Below, piece by piece: positions 27,000 to 34,285 of a stretch of DNA of 60,530 bases. Every line of letters begins with the position of its first letter. Position 1 is the first letter of the stretch. The DNA is taken from positions 1-60,530 of the forward strand of contig JAKTNK010000012.1 of assembly GCA_029593465.1 (NCBI GenBank). Reading direction: 5' to 3'. The stretch is from Streptococcus suis (GTDB taxonomy: Bacteria > Bacillota > Bacilli > Lactobacillales > Streptococcaceae). Below the pieces are notes generated by a model. That model worked only from the letters and a program-made list of their open reading frames with translations. It was not told the origin of the DNA and searched no databases. Made by a program: the position numbers and the translations under genes.

Positions 27000-27072
27000 G
27001 CTTCTTATTAAAAATTTATACCTTTATTTTACCATATTTATTGTCAAACTCTTTAAAATACTTAGCCCATAC

Positions 27073-27750
27073 TTAGTCCTCCAATGGCATGAAGTGACCA
27101 ACAATCTTCCCAACTACTCGTGGGTTCTCATCGAATGGCGCAAACTTATCAGAATAATCCTTATTGATTGACACCAAACGGAGCCCTTCTTTTTCACGAT
27201 AGACTTTCTTGATGTAAGTCTGCGAATCCCAGACGACAGCATAAACCGCTCCGTCATAATCGAAACCAGTCTCTCTGATAAGAGCCACTTCTCCATTTTG
27301 ATAAGTTGGTTCCATCGAGTTCCCGTCAACCCAAGAGGCAAAATCATGCGGCAATTCTTCATTGTAATAAACAACGTCATAGTCCAGGTCTCCATAAACA
27401 GAAGCACCAATACCCGCTGAAAGTTTCTCATAAACATGGTACTCTGAACGTTTCTCAGCAATACTGATAACCTTTTGCGACGCTACCAGGTCACGAACAT
27501 AGGTAATAGCTTTCTCCTGGTTTGGCTCTGTCAGTTGCTTATAGAGAGATGAAATTTCATCCTCAGTCAGATAACCTTCTGAAACCTTTAAGACTTTCTC
27601 CAACTTGGCAATATTTTCTTTAGTTGGTTTTGACAAACCTTTTTCCCATTTGAAGTAAGCCTGCTTTGAAACTCCGATGAGTTCCGCTAATTCTTGTTGC
27701 TCTAAACCTAGTTCTTCTCGCTTTTGTTTTAATTTATCAGGTTGATACAT
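27073..27750 (-). CDS. CI-like repressor with S24 (LexA-type) peptidase domain
   Basis: This 225-residue protein has an N-terminal helix-turn-helix (KLKQKREELGLEQQELAELIGVSKQAYFKWEKGLSKPTKENIAKLEKVL) and a C-terminal S24 peptidase domain (SWVDGNSMEPTYQNGEVALI carries the catalytic Ser in GNSMEP; the Lys is in TYIKKVYREK). In ICESt3-type elements the corresponding repressor (Arp2) holds the conjugation genes off and is inactivated by autocleavage after DNA damage. It lies two bases after the ImmA-like gene in one operon. Self-cleavage through RecA is the expected induction route here, by family analogy. Confidence 0.88.
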   Translation of the reverse strand: MYQPDKLKQKREELGLEQQELAELIGVSKQAYFKWEKGLSKPTKENIAKLEKVLKVSEGYLTEDEISSLYKQLTEPNQEKAITYVRDLVASQKVISIAEKRSEYHVYEKLSAGIGASVYGDLDYDVVYYNEELPHDFASWVDGNSMEPTYQNGEVALIRETGFDYDGAVYAVVWDSQTYIKKVYREKEGLRLVSINKDYSDKFAPFDENPRVVGKIVGHFMPLED

Positions 27751-27752
27751 AA

Positions 27753-28616
27753 CTACCTCTTTTCTAATAGGAGTATTGTTTTAGCTCGTGATTTTGCTTG
27801 CTTTGCGGTCAACTTATCTGTACGCCAGGCGTATCCTACTGACTGCCCAAAGTCATACTCTAACCAAGTATCAATATCATCTTCTTTCTCTAATTCCTTG
27901 CGAAAGCTATTTTCTAGCAACTCAGGGAACTCTGTACTTGCCACAAAACAACACTCTCTCAGGCGATTCAGAACTTTAGCAAGAACATCCTCTTCCACTG
28001 CTCGGTACTCGTCTTCAATCTCAGTATGGAGTTCCTCAAAAAGACTGAGAACAGACTTGCTTTGACCCGTTTGATATTGATAAATAGCTGAGCTAATCTC
28101 TTGATTGTCTAGTTTCAAACGATAGCGAAATAAATCTTGTAATCGAAATTTCAAAGCATCCGCTGATACGGATAGCTCTGTCATTACTTGTTTGAAACTA
28201 TCCAAACGATAATAAATTTTTGACAGTAAAACAATATCAGGCATAAGAATATAAGCTGAGAAAAGATTGGCTTCACTTTCTTCAACTGTATTTTTATTAC
28301 TGCTTAATTGTGTAAATTGTTTACCTGAATGCCCCAAGATATAGTGACCTAGTTCATGGCACTTAGTGAAGTTCTGTTTTACTGGCGGGTTCTGACTTTC
28401 ATAGGAAATTGAAATACCATCCTCATCAATCATAGTAAGACCTTCAATTTTCCGATTGGTAAAGTGATGCTCCATTACCTTGATACCGAATTTCTGGATG
28501 CAATCATCGAAATAGTAATGAAAGTGATAATTCAGGGGTGACACCTGATTATCCTTCATAAATTGATATAGTTGTTCTCTTGCAATTTGGGTTACTTTTG
28601 TATAAAAGTCTCTCAC
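27753..28616 (-). CDS. ImmA-like metallopeptidase (antirepressor)
   Basis: This 288-residue protein has the zinc-peptidase motif CHELGHYILGH (HExxH) about residues 105-115. ImmA of ICEBs1 cleaves the repressor ImmR, and the ICESt1/ICESt3 homologue OrfQ sits in the same place beside two repressor genes. I take the GTG at 28616 as the start because GAGGAGG stands seven bases before it; the longer frame from 28646 has no ribosome site. It heads an operon with the CI-like repressor and is controlled by an operator between its -10 box and start codon. Confidence 0.85.
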   Translation of the reverse strand: MRDFYTKVTQIAREQLYQFMKDNQVSPLNYHFHYYFDDCIQKFGIKVMEHHFTNRKIEGLTMIDEDGISISYESQNPPVKQNFTKCHELGHYILGHSGKQFTQLSSNKNTVEESEANLFSAYILMPDIVLLSKIYYRLDSFKQVMTELSVSADALKFRLQDLFRYRLKLDNQEISSAIYQYQTGQSKSVLSLFEELHTEIEDEYRAVEEDVLAKVLNRLRECCFVASTEFPELLENSFRKELEKEDDIDTWLEYDFGQSVGYAWRTDKLTAKQAKSRAKTILLLEKR

Positions 28617-28640
28617 AGTACACCTCCTCACAATTTTATC

Positions 28641-28692
28641 AGTCAACTATTTGGTTGACTAGAATTATATAAAAAAAATGGACGAATGTCCA
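28641..28692 (-). promoter_or_regulatory. immA-cI promoter with palindromic operator
   Basis: On the minus strand TGGACA (28692-28687), 17 bp, TATAAT (28669-28664) is the promoter. Just downstream of the -10 box lies AGTCAAC tatttg GTTGACT (28641-28660), a perfect 7-6-7 inverted repeat placed as a roadblock operator. The half-site AGTTGACT recurs at the Arp1-side promoter (30743-30750). Confidence 0.7.
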
Positions 28693-28807
28693 CTAAAAAT
28701 TAGTTTAACAACTAACACATTTGTCTTGCAACTAGATTGAAATCCTATTTTTAACACGTTTGTAACACGATTCCTGTAAAATAAATTCCATCTAGGAGGA
28801 AACCTTT

Positions 28808-29170
28808 ATGAAAAAATTACTTAGCCTTATTGCCCTTGCTTTTACTACTATCGTCTTAGTCGCTTGTTCAAGTAAACCCAATATGGACGGAGAATACTAT
28901 GAAATCGGAGAATACGGGACTGACCTGGTCATCACCATCAAAGGTGATAAGGGAACAGTTGATGCCGAAGGTTCAACTAGCAACATGACGATTGATACTG
29001 ATACCCAAACCTTTGAAATCTCAGGATTCGTCAATCCAACGGTAAAATATGAATACAAGGATGATGTTATCACTGCAAATATCACAGGTTCAGAACGTCA
29101 ATACTTTAAAAAAGGTAGCGAGGCTTATAAGAAAGAGCTCAAAAAGTTTAATGTGACGGAAGAAGAATAG
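28808..29170 (+). CDS. Small lipoprotein carried by the ICE
   Basis: This 120-residue protein begins with a lipoprotein signal peptide (MKKLLSLIALAFTTIVLVAC, lipobox LVAC, Cys at residue 20) and would be anchored on the outer face of the membrane. The mature part is beta-rich and acidic (GEYGTDLVITIKGDKGTVDAEG). It is the only rightward gene inside the leftward control module and has its own ribosome site (TAGGAGG). Surface exclusion or phage-entry blocking are common jobs for such ICE lipoproteins, but nothing in the sequence settles this. Confidence 0.75.
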   Translation: MKKLLSLIALAFTTIVLVACSSKPNMDGEYYEIGEYGTDLVITIKGDKGTVDAEGSTSNMTIDTDTQTFEISGFVNPTVKYEYKDDVITANITGSERQYFKKGSEAYKKELKKFNVTEEE

Positions 29171-29173
29171 GAA

Positions 29174-29206
29174 AAGGCTCAGAGACATTCTCTGGGCTTA
29201 GCTTTT
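29174..29206 (+). terminator. Terminator of the lipoprotein gene
   Basis: GCTCAGAG acatt CTCTGGGC, followed by TTAGCTTTT, lies a few bases past the lipoprotein stop and reaches into the end of the convergent gene. Confidence 0.6.
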
Positions 29207-30382
29207 ATCAAGAAAGTAACGATACATAAACCTAAATTTTTCTATATCATTTTGGGGAGCAATATATTTTATAAAGTATCTATCAAAACTGTCAGATTTA
29301 CTAATAAGGAAAAACAAGTGTTTCAATACCTTATAAGAATTACTATTGTTTGGTATCTCTCCAAGTATGTTTTCTAATTCAGCTATATCGTAAATTTGAG
29401 ATAAGAAATCAAATAATTTAGCGATGATTCCTGCCAGTACATCACTAATCTGAATTCTGATATCAGTCTCAGATTTTCGAAATTCAAATTTTTTATTGAT
29501 ACCCCATTCATAGAAATCTATTTCTTTCCACTTCTCACTTATAGAATATTCTTCGTCAAAAATATGGTATGAATGGTTGTAAACAAAAATTCTCTCTTGA
29601 TATACCTCAGAAAGCGAATCTACTAAACTATTCGGTTTATTCCCACTTAACAAAATGTGCTCGCTATCTCTTAACGCCCTCTTTCTCCGACTGCACAGAC
29701 TGATAAATCTCTCTTTTAACTTATGTTCCCTAGTCGTATAAGTTCGAGCTTTTACAAAATAACTTATTAAATCATCCAAAAAGTTTGCCATCTGTTCAGT
29801 TGAAACATTTGGATAATCATATTCCCAAAATTTTTGAGACCAATAGTTATAATCAGCAATCATTTTTTTATAGATAAAAGTTTTTAGGTTATCCAATTCA
29901 TTTTTTGTAGAAACTTGTTCGCGTTCAAAAAGTGTATCTACAATATCAACTATCCCATAATAGAAAAAATTTAATATTTGAAAATGAATAAACACACCTT
30001 GCTTAAGATATAGATATTCAAGTAAAATATTCAGCTTTTGAGAATTGATTTTTTCAATAAAACTTTTGCCTTTTTTTACAAGAAAATGTTTCAATTTAAA
30101 CTCAGAAAAATTGTCGTTTTTCCCAAAATCTAGTATTTCAGTTAAATCATTAAATTCCTTATTTTCACATGAATTTATTAAAACTATACCTCCTAACGAA
30201 AAATTTTGATACTCACCAGCATTGAAACTACCGTTCTTGTTGTGATATTTCCGAATATTATTTGATTCATCATAAAAGAATAGTAATGATTCATTAGCTG
30301 ATTTTATATGATTTAACCAAGTACTCGCTATTTTTATAAACTCAGAATGCTCATCCCAATCCATTATTTTTATCCTCTTCAA
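29198..30382 (-). CDS. DUF3800-like protein coupled to the ICE repressor
   Basis: This 394-residue protein shows features of DUF3800: an early acidic motif (LLFFYDESNNIRKYH, ~33-47), a FSLGGIVLI strand following it, and near the C-terminus RIQISDVLAGIIAKLFDFL, like the conserved D-LAG end of that family. DUF3800 proteins have an RNase H-like fold by prediction and are common in defence-rich mobile DNA. The gene begins inside the 3' end of the Arp1-like repressor gene (32-bp overlap in another frame) and so shares its transcript; its expression should follow the ICE's regulatory state. The base composition is more AT-rich than in the conjugation genes. Role unknown. Confidence 0.6.
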   Translation of the reverse strand: MKRIKIMDWDEHSEFIKIASTWLNHIKSANESLLFFYDESNNIRKYHNKNGSFNAGEYQNFSLGGIVLINSCENKEFNDLTEILDFGKNDNFSEFKLKHFLVKKGKSFIEKINSQKLNILLEYLYLKQGVFIHFQILNFFYYGIVDIVDTLFEREQVSTKNELDNLKTFIYKKMIADYNYWSQKFWEYDYPNVSTEQMANFLDDLISYFVKARTYTTREHKLKERFISLCSRRKRALRDSEHILLSGNKPNSLVDSLSEVYQERIFVYNHSYHIFDEEYSISEKWKEIDFYEWGINKKFEFRKSETDIRIQISDVLAGIIAKLFDFLSQIYDIAELENILGEIPNNSNSYKVLKHLFFLISKSDSFDRYFIKYIAPQNDIEKFRFMYRYFLDKS

Positions 30383-30701
30383 AAGCTTTCTTCCGTTCTT
30401 TCATAAACTCAATTAGTTCTTCACGGAAAGTGGCTTTTTCTTCATCTGTCAAACCGTCTGATGCCATACGGAATAGAACCTCAACGTTTGATAGTTCATC
30501 TTCTCCATCTTTTCCTGATAGGTAATCCATTGTAACTCCGAAAAAGTCCGCAAATTTTTGAAGCGTCTCTGAGGTCGGTTTTCTTTTTCCTGCTTCCCAG
30601 CGGGCGTATTGAGGTTGAGATACACCCATTTTTTCTGCCACTTCTGTCTGTGTTAATTTTGCTTGTAACCTCAATGATTTCAGCCGTTCTGCAAATTCCA
30701 T
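30351..30701 (-). CDS. Arp1/ImmR-like HTH repressor of the ICE
   Basis: This 116-residue protein has an N-terminal XRE helix-turn-helix (FAERLKSLRLQAKLTQTEVAEKMGVSQPQYARWEAGKRKPTSETLQKFADFFGVTMDYLSG) and a short C-terminal tail, like ImmR of ICEBs1 and Arp1 of ICESt3. The start is the ATG at 30701 (MEFAERL) with AAGGA upstream; the frame opens earlier at a TTG. It is divergent from the conjugation operon and its promoter overlaps the operon's. It probably represses that promoter and is the likely ImmA target (family knowledge plus position). Confidence 0.88.
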   Translation of the reverse strand: MEFAERLKSLRLQAKLTQTEVAEKMGVSQPQYARWEAGKRKPTSETLQKFADFFGVTMDYLSGKDGEDELSNVEVLFRMASDGLTDEEKATFREELIEFMKERKKAFEEDKNNGLG

Positions 30702-30744
30702 TGTCTGTTCCTTCAAAAAAATTTTTATTTTCTACAAAAAACAG

Positions 30745-30796
30745 TTGACTTTATATCCAGTTGGTTATATAATGTAAATATAACCGATAGGATATA
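30745..30796. promoter_or_regulatory. Face-to-face ICE promoters with a nested palindromic operator
   Basis: Rightward promoter: TTGACT (30745-30750), 17 bp, TATAAT (30768-30773). Leftward promoter for the arp1-like gene: TTTACA (30778-30773), 17 bp, TATAAA (30755-30750). Both sit within two nested inverted repeats sharing one centre at 30774: outer TATATCC (30752-30758) with GGATATA (30790-30796), inner GGTTATAT (30763-30770) with ATATAACC (30778-30785). A repressor bound here would block both directions. Confidence 0.8.
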
Positions 30797-31252
30797 AGAG
30801 CTTTTGAAATAAAAACCTTATTCCAAAGGCTTCCTATCACTGTTCGTTGATAACTAAATAAAAAGTGCGTCTGACAACCAGAGGACTGACTATCAAACTA
30901 CACTAAACTTCGTACCTTTATTGTATCTTGTTTGAAAAAGAAAGTCAAGTCCGTTTGTGGTTGAAGTTGAGATAGTAAAACAATTCTAGGAATTGTGGGC
31001 TCACACGCATTTCGGACTTTCGCACTTTTCCGAATAGTAAAGTGAACTGGCTTCGCCAAAGGGCGTAAGAGAATCGTGACAGGCATGATGATGACTACCT
31101 GGATGATTGGCTGGGAAAGCGATGGTAATTGACGCAAAGCACCTTGCTAAACGTTGCCACCGTGAAAGGTTCGTCTAGTTCCTAGATGGGTCTTTCAACC
31201 AAATAACCCTTTTTCAAACAGACTGCTTCTTCTTATTTTACGGGAGTAGTCT
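30797..31252 (+). other. Long untranslated leader of the conjugation operon
   Basis: From the rightward promoter to the first ribosome site is about 470 bases without a convincing reading frame; I see several short foldbacks but no known RNA family. Leaders of this length in ICEs can host antitermination or RNA control. It ends in the leader-peptide/attenuator structure described separately. Confidence 0.5.
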
Positions 31253-31290
31253 ATGCTCAAGCTACTGGATGTTTCTAGTAGCTTTTGTTT
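31245..31290 (+). terminator. Candidate attenuator before the first conjugation gene
   Basis: AAGCTACT (31259-31266) pairs with AGTAGCTT (31277-31284), followed by TTGTTTTT: a terminator-like hairpin 25 bp before the first gene's start codon. A second AGTAG (31245-31249) upstream could pair with the same CTACT and prevent the terminator. The hairpin lies inside the leader-peptide frame. Confidence 0.55.
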
Positions 31291-31318
31291 TTACAATAAA
31301 GAAAGGAGGCATTTATGA
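31253..31318 (+). CDS. 21-residue leader peptide of the conjugation operon
   Basis: ATG at 31253 has GGGAG six bases upstream and opens a 21-codon frame (MLKLLDVSSSFCFYNKERRHL) whose TGA overlaps the ATG of the next gene (ttATGA). The coding sequence spans both arms of the attenuator hairpin, so ribosome position would decide whether the stem forms. It resembles in design the tet(M) leader of Tn916, though the sequence is unrelated. Coding status is an inference from start signals and overlap. Confidence 0.5.
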   Translation: MLKLLDVSSSFCFYNKERRHL

Positions 31319-31563
31319 CCTCATATTTTGAACAATGCTTAGAGCGTCACTATCAAAATTATCTTTTCACTCATAAGATGTACGCTCACAGCCTAGACCT
31401 ACAAGCAAGTCTCTTTAGCGCTGCCAAAGAAGAAATTGACATGCTCGTCAAGAAATTCAAGGCAACTGGCTATCCGCTTGCTGAATTGACCTATCATAGT
31501 CAAATCTACAAAAACAAAATCAAACGCTTTTACTTTGCTCAAGTCAGCCCTGTGATGTGCTGA
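31315..31563 (+). CDS. First gene of the conjugation operon, function unknown
   Basis: This 82-residue basic, helical protein (MTSYFEQCLERHYQNYLFTHKMYAH...) has a strong GAAAGGAGG ribosome site. It stands where Tn916 has orf24, before the DUF961 pair, but I cannot claim homology. It is coupled to the upstream leader-peptide frame by an overlapping stop and start. An accessory role in early transfer or DNA processing would fit its place. Confidence 0.7.
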   Translation: MTSYFEQCLERHYQNYLFTHKMYAHSLDLQASLFSAAKEEIDMLVKKFKATGYPLAELTYHSQIYKNKIKRFYFAQVSPVMC

Positions 31564-31599
31564 TTTTTTATTACCCAAAAATAGAAATGGAGAACACTT

Positions 31600-31896
31600 A
31601 TGATTCCTGAAACACTTGCTATGAAACCAGAATTTATTGGAACTGCTTATTATGAAAAACTTGGTCATGCCCCACGTACCGTCTTTGGTAAAGAAGGCAA
31701 ATACCAACGTCACGTCCTGAACAATCAAGAACATGGTTCTTTCCATGTCATCACTCCTGCAACCAATACTGTCTTTGATGAAGACACGCTCGTCAAAGTC
31801 GTCAACCCTATCTTCTTCCCAGACCGTGCGGTCAATGGCTCAAGCGTTGCTCCAGCACTTAATGTCTTTGCGGAAAAACTCGAAATCGTCAAATAA
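31600..31896 (+). CDS. DUF961 protein, Orf23/HelP-like
   Basis: This 98-residue DUF961 (YdcP) family protein resembles Tn916 Orf23. In ICEBs1 the family member HelP is a helicase-processivity factor that lets the host helicase PcrA unwind the nicked element. Diagnostic stretch: [27 protein letters not shown] second DUF961 gene follows 18 bp downstream, as in Tn916. It probably acts in rolling-circle replication of the element before transfer. Confidence 0.85.
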   Translation: MIPETLAMKPEFIGTAYYEKLGHAPRTVFGKEGKYQRHVLNNQEHGSFHVITPATNTVFDEDTLVKVVNPIFFPDRAVNGSSVAPALNVFAEKLEIVK

Positions 31897-31914
31897 GAAA
31901 GGAGCTAGAATATT

Positions 31915-32370
31915 ATGGCTAAAACTGGATTGAACTTCGGAGAAAAACTCCAAATTGTTGATAAAAGCTACCGTGTCATCACTGATGCTCTCAAACTGGA
32001 TGAAGTCTTTGGAAAATTGACCTTCCGCTCTATTGAAGGAGCTGAACTCATCTATGAAGCAGACCGTAACCAGCGTAATGAAGACGGCTCCTACGTCCAA
32101 GTTACAACTGGTGAAATTCGTGGTATCACCGTTGGGATTCACTCAGCTAACCAACACGAAACACTCTTCTTCACTATCGTGGATATGTCTGAACAACAAC
32201 TCAATGACCTTGGGCTCAATTATCGTGAGGAAGTTGAACTCACTGATATTGTCGTGACCTACTCTGCTATCGGTCGTAATGACAACTACCGTCTCTACGC
32301 TTCTGCCATTAAGAAAAAAGGTACTCAAACTGCTCCAAAATCTGAACCAAAAGCAGAAGATAAAAAATAA
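31915..32370 (+). CDS. DUF961 protein, Orf22/HelP-like
   Basis: This 151-residue second DUF961 protein (MAKTGLNFGEKLQIVDKSYRVITDALKLDEVFGKLTFRSIEG ... DIVVTYSAIGRNDNYRLYAS) resembles Tn916 Orf22 and ICEBs1 HelP. It is longer than usual because of a Lys/Pro-rich tail (KKGTQTAPKSEPKAEDKK). Having two DUF961 proteins is typical of the Tn916/ICESt3 families. It likely aids unwinding of the nicked ICE strand with PcrA. Confidence 0.87.
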   Translation: MAKTGLNFGEKLQIVDKSYRVITDALKLDEVFGKLTFRSIEGAELIYEADRNQRNEDGSYVQVTTGEIRGITVGIHSANQHETLFFTIVDMSEQQLNDLGLNYREEVELTDIVVTYSAIGRNDNYRLYASAIKKKGTQTAPKSEPKAEDKK

Positions 32371-32385
32371 TACTAGGAGGTAATC

Positions 32386-34077
32386 ATGCACCTCTTTACC
32401 TATCGGGGACTTCGTGTCCATAAATTCTACCGTCATATTAGGGTAATAACAAGTTTTCTCATGTTATCGCCCTTTTTGATTGGTAACGCCTTTTACTACT
32501 ATCCCATTTATGACCTGATTATCGCTGACCCTTTGTTTTACCTGCCTAAAATCCTCTTGACTACTCTGCCACCTATCGTGATAATACCGATTGTCAATCT
32601 CATTCTCTACCAGAAAGTCCTCTTCTTTCAGCGCCTTAACTCGCTGAGGATTATGACTAACTTTCTCCTTGAAAATCGGTACTATCTTTCAAAGACAGTC
32701 AAACGTGATGGCAAAACACTTGAGAAGATTGCTCTTCCCAAAGTTTATGTCAAACGTGGTAAATATCAGTTGCTTGCTTCCTTCATCCTAGAAGGGAATA
32801 AATTCCAAGACCGATTCATCAATCTTGGGGATACCCTTGAAGTCATGTATAATGGCGACTTTAGAAACAAAACCTTTGATGAGCGCTTTATTCAATATGA
32901 AATTGCCATCAATCGTATTGCTTCCCGTGTTAACGTTTCAGAAGTTACCATGACTGAGCAAGGCATCCGCCTCATGAAAGATGTCTTTTGGGATTATGTC
33001 GCTGAGCCTCACTTGCTAATTGGTGGGGGAACTGGTGGCGGTAAAACGGTTGTCCTTATGACTATTGTTTTGGCTTTGGCAAAGATTGGTTTTATAGACC
33101 TGTGCGATCCGAAGAACGCAGACTTATCAGGTCTTAAAAACGTTCCTGTCTTTAAGGGACGTGTCTTCATTTCCAAAGACGATATTATCACTTGCCTCAA
33201 AGACAATGTCACTGAAATGGAAAATCGTTACGAGACCATGCAAAATCATTCTGACTACAAGATTGGGAAAAACTTTGCCCAGTATGGACTAAAGCCCAAA
33301 TTCATAGTTATTGACGAGTGGGCAGCTTTCATCGCCAAGATTGAAAATGACTACCGCCTGCAGGCAGAAGCTACGGAATATCTGACCCAGATTATTCTGG
33401 AAGGACGCCAAGCTGGACTTTTCGTTATCCAAGCTATGCAACGCCCTGACGGTGAGTATATCAAGACCGCTCTTCGGGACAACTTCATGAAACGGCTCTC
33501 TGTCGGACACTTGGAAGACACGGGTTATAACATGATGTTTGGCGATGCTAACCGCAATAAAGAGTTCAAAAAGCTGGATAAAATCAACGGTAAAAAGGTT
33601 CACGGACGTGGTTATATTGCTAATAACGGTGAGTTGGCTGGTGAGTTCTTCTCCCCTTACGTCCCCTTTAATAAAGGCTTTTCTTTTGAGGAGGAATTTA
33701 TGAAATTGCCTGTCCTAGAAGATGAGCAGCTTATCACACACAAGGATACCTTGGAAGATGTGAAACCTATTGAAGAAGACTACGAACCAATGAAGGATGA
33801 AATTGTGGAGATTTTGGAAGAAAGACGCTTGCTGACAGATTTTGCCAAGGAAAATGACCTAACAGTCAAGACACTCCGTAAAATCATCTACCTCATGGAT
33901 GAGCGAGGAGTTCCTTTTGACAAAGAGGATAACTCCCTTGTCGTGACACCATTTCAAGAACAGCTACTTCTTGAAACCTTGGCACTCTTTGAGGAGGAAG
34001 GACGGAAGTCTTATCCAAAGGCGGTTGAAAGCTGTCTCGCAAATCATGGGCTAGGACAAGAGCAAGGGCAAGCCTGA
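32386..34077 (+). CDS. FtsK/SpoIIIE-type coupling protein (TcpA/ConQ-like)
   Basis: This 563-residue membrane ATPase links the relaxase-DNA complex to the secretion channel (Tn916 Orf21, ICEBs1 ConQ). Two N-terminal membrane helices (VITSFLMLSPFLIGNAFYYYPI and LLTTLPPIVIIPIVNLILY) precede an FtsK-like ATPase with GGGTGGGKTVVLM (Walker A, ~212-224) and FIVIDEWAAF (Walker B, ~305-314). A C-terminal winged-helix-like region follows (FAKENDLTVKTLRKIIYLMDERG). The candidate oriT lies 56 bp after its stop. Confidence 0.92.
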   Translation: MHLFTYRGLRVHKFYRHIRVITSFLMLSPFLIGNAFYYYPIYDLIIADPLFYLPKILLTTLPPIVIIPIVNLILYQKVLFFQRLNSLRIMTNFLLENRYYLSKTVKRDGKTLEKIALPKVYVKRGKYQLLASFILEGNKFQDRFINLGDTLEVMYNGDFRNKTFDERFIQYEIAINRIASRVNVSEVTMTEQGIRLMKDVFWDYVAEPHLLIGGGTGGGKTVVLMTIVLALAKIGFIDLCDPKNADLSGLKNVPVFKGRVFISKDDIITCLKDNVTEMENRYETMQNHSDYKIGKNFAQYGLKPKFIVIDEWAAFIAKIENDYRLQAEATEYLTQIILEGRQAGLFVIQAMQRPDGEYIKTALRDNFMKRLSVGHLEDTGYNMMFGDANRNKEFKKLDKINGKKVHGRGYIANNGELAGEFFSPYVPFNKGFSFEEEFMKLPVLEDEQLITHKDTLEDVKPIEEDYEPMKDEIVEILEERRLLTDFAKENDLTVKTLRKIIYLMDERGVPFDKEDNSLVVTPFQEQLLLETLALFEEEGRKSYPKAVESCLANHGLGQEQGQA

Positions 34078-34132
34078 CAACGTCAGGCGCAGACCGTAGC
34101 TCGCAGTTCCTACTGCCCATGATTGTGATTCA

Positions 34133-34177
34133 ACCCCCGATTTCTAATAGGGGGGTAACATTTGTCAAAATGACAAC
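34133..34177 (+). other. Candidate oriT of the ICE
   Basis: A 24-bp hairpin sequence at 34133-34156 begins ACCCCC and ends CTAATAGGGGGGT. This agrees in length, arms and the CTAA(C/T)AGGGGGGT side with the ICEBs1 nick hairpin as I recall it. A TTGTCA aaa TGACAA inverted repeat follows (34162-34176). It lies between the coupling protein and relaxase genes, the usual oriT place in this family. Confidence 0.75.
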
Positions 34178-34285
34178 GCCCGACCCCCAACACGCCAATA
34201 GTACCAAGTTTTTCAAAGATTTACTTAGTGTGTCACTTTCGCTAAAAAACTGTGTCACTCACTAGAAAGGAGTTCTACCTTATGA

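Noticed and set aside
27114-27461. 115-residue open frame on the minus strand
   Set aside because: It lies wholly inside the CI/S24 repressor gene in another frame and its sequence has no domain features; the repressor frame is clearly the real one.
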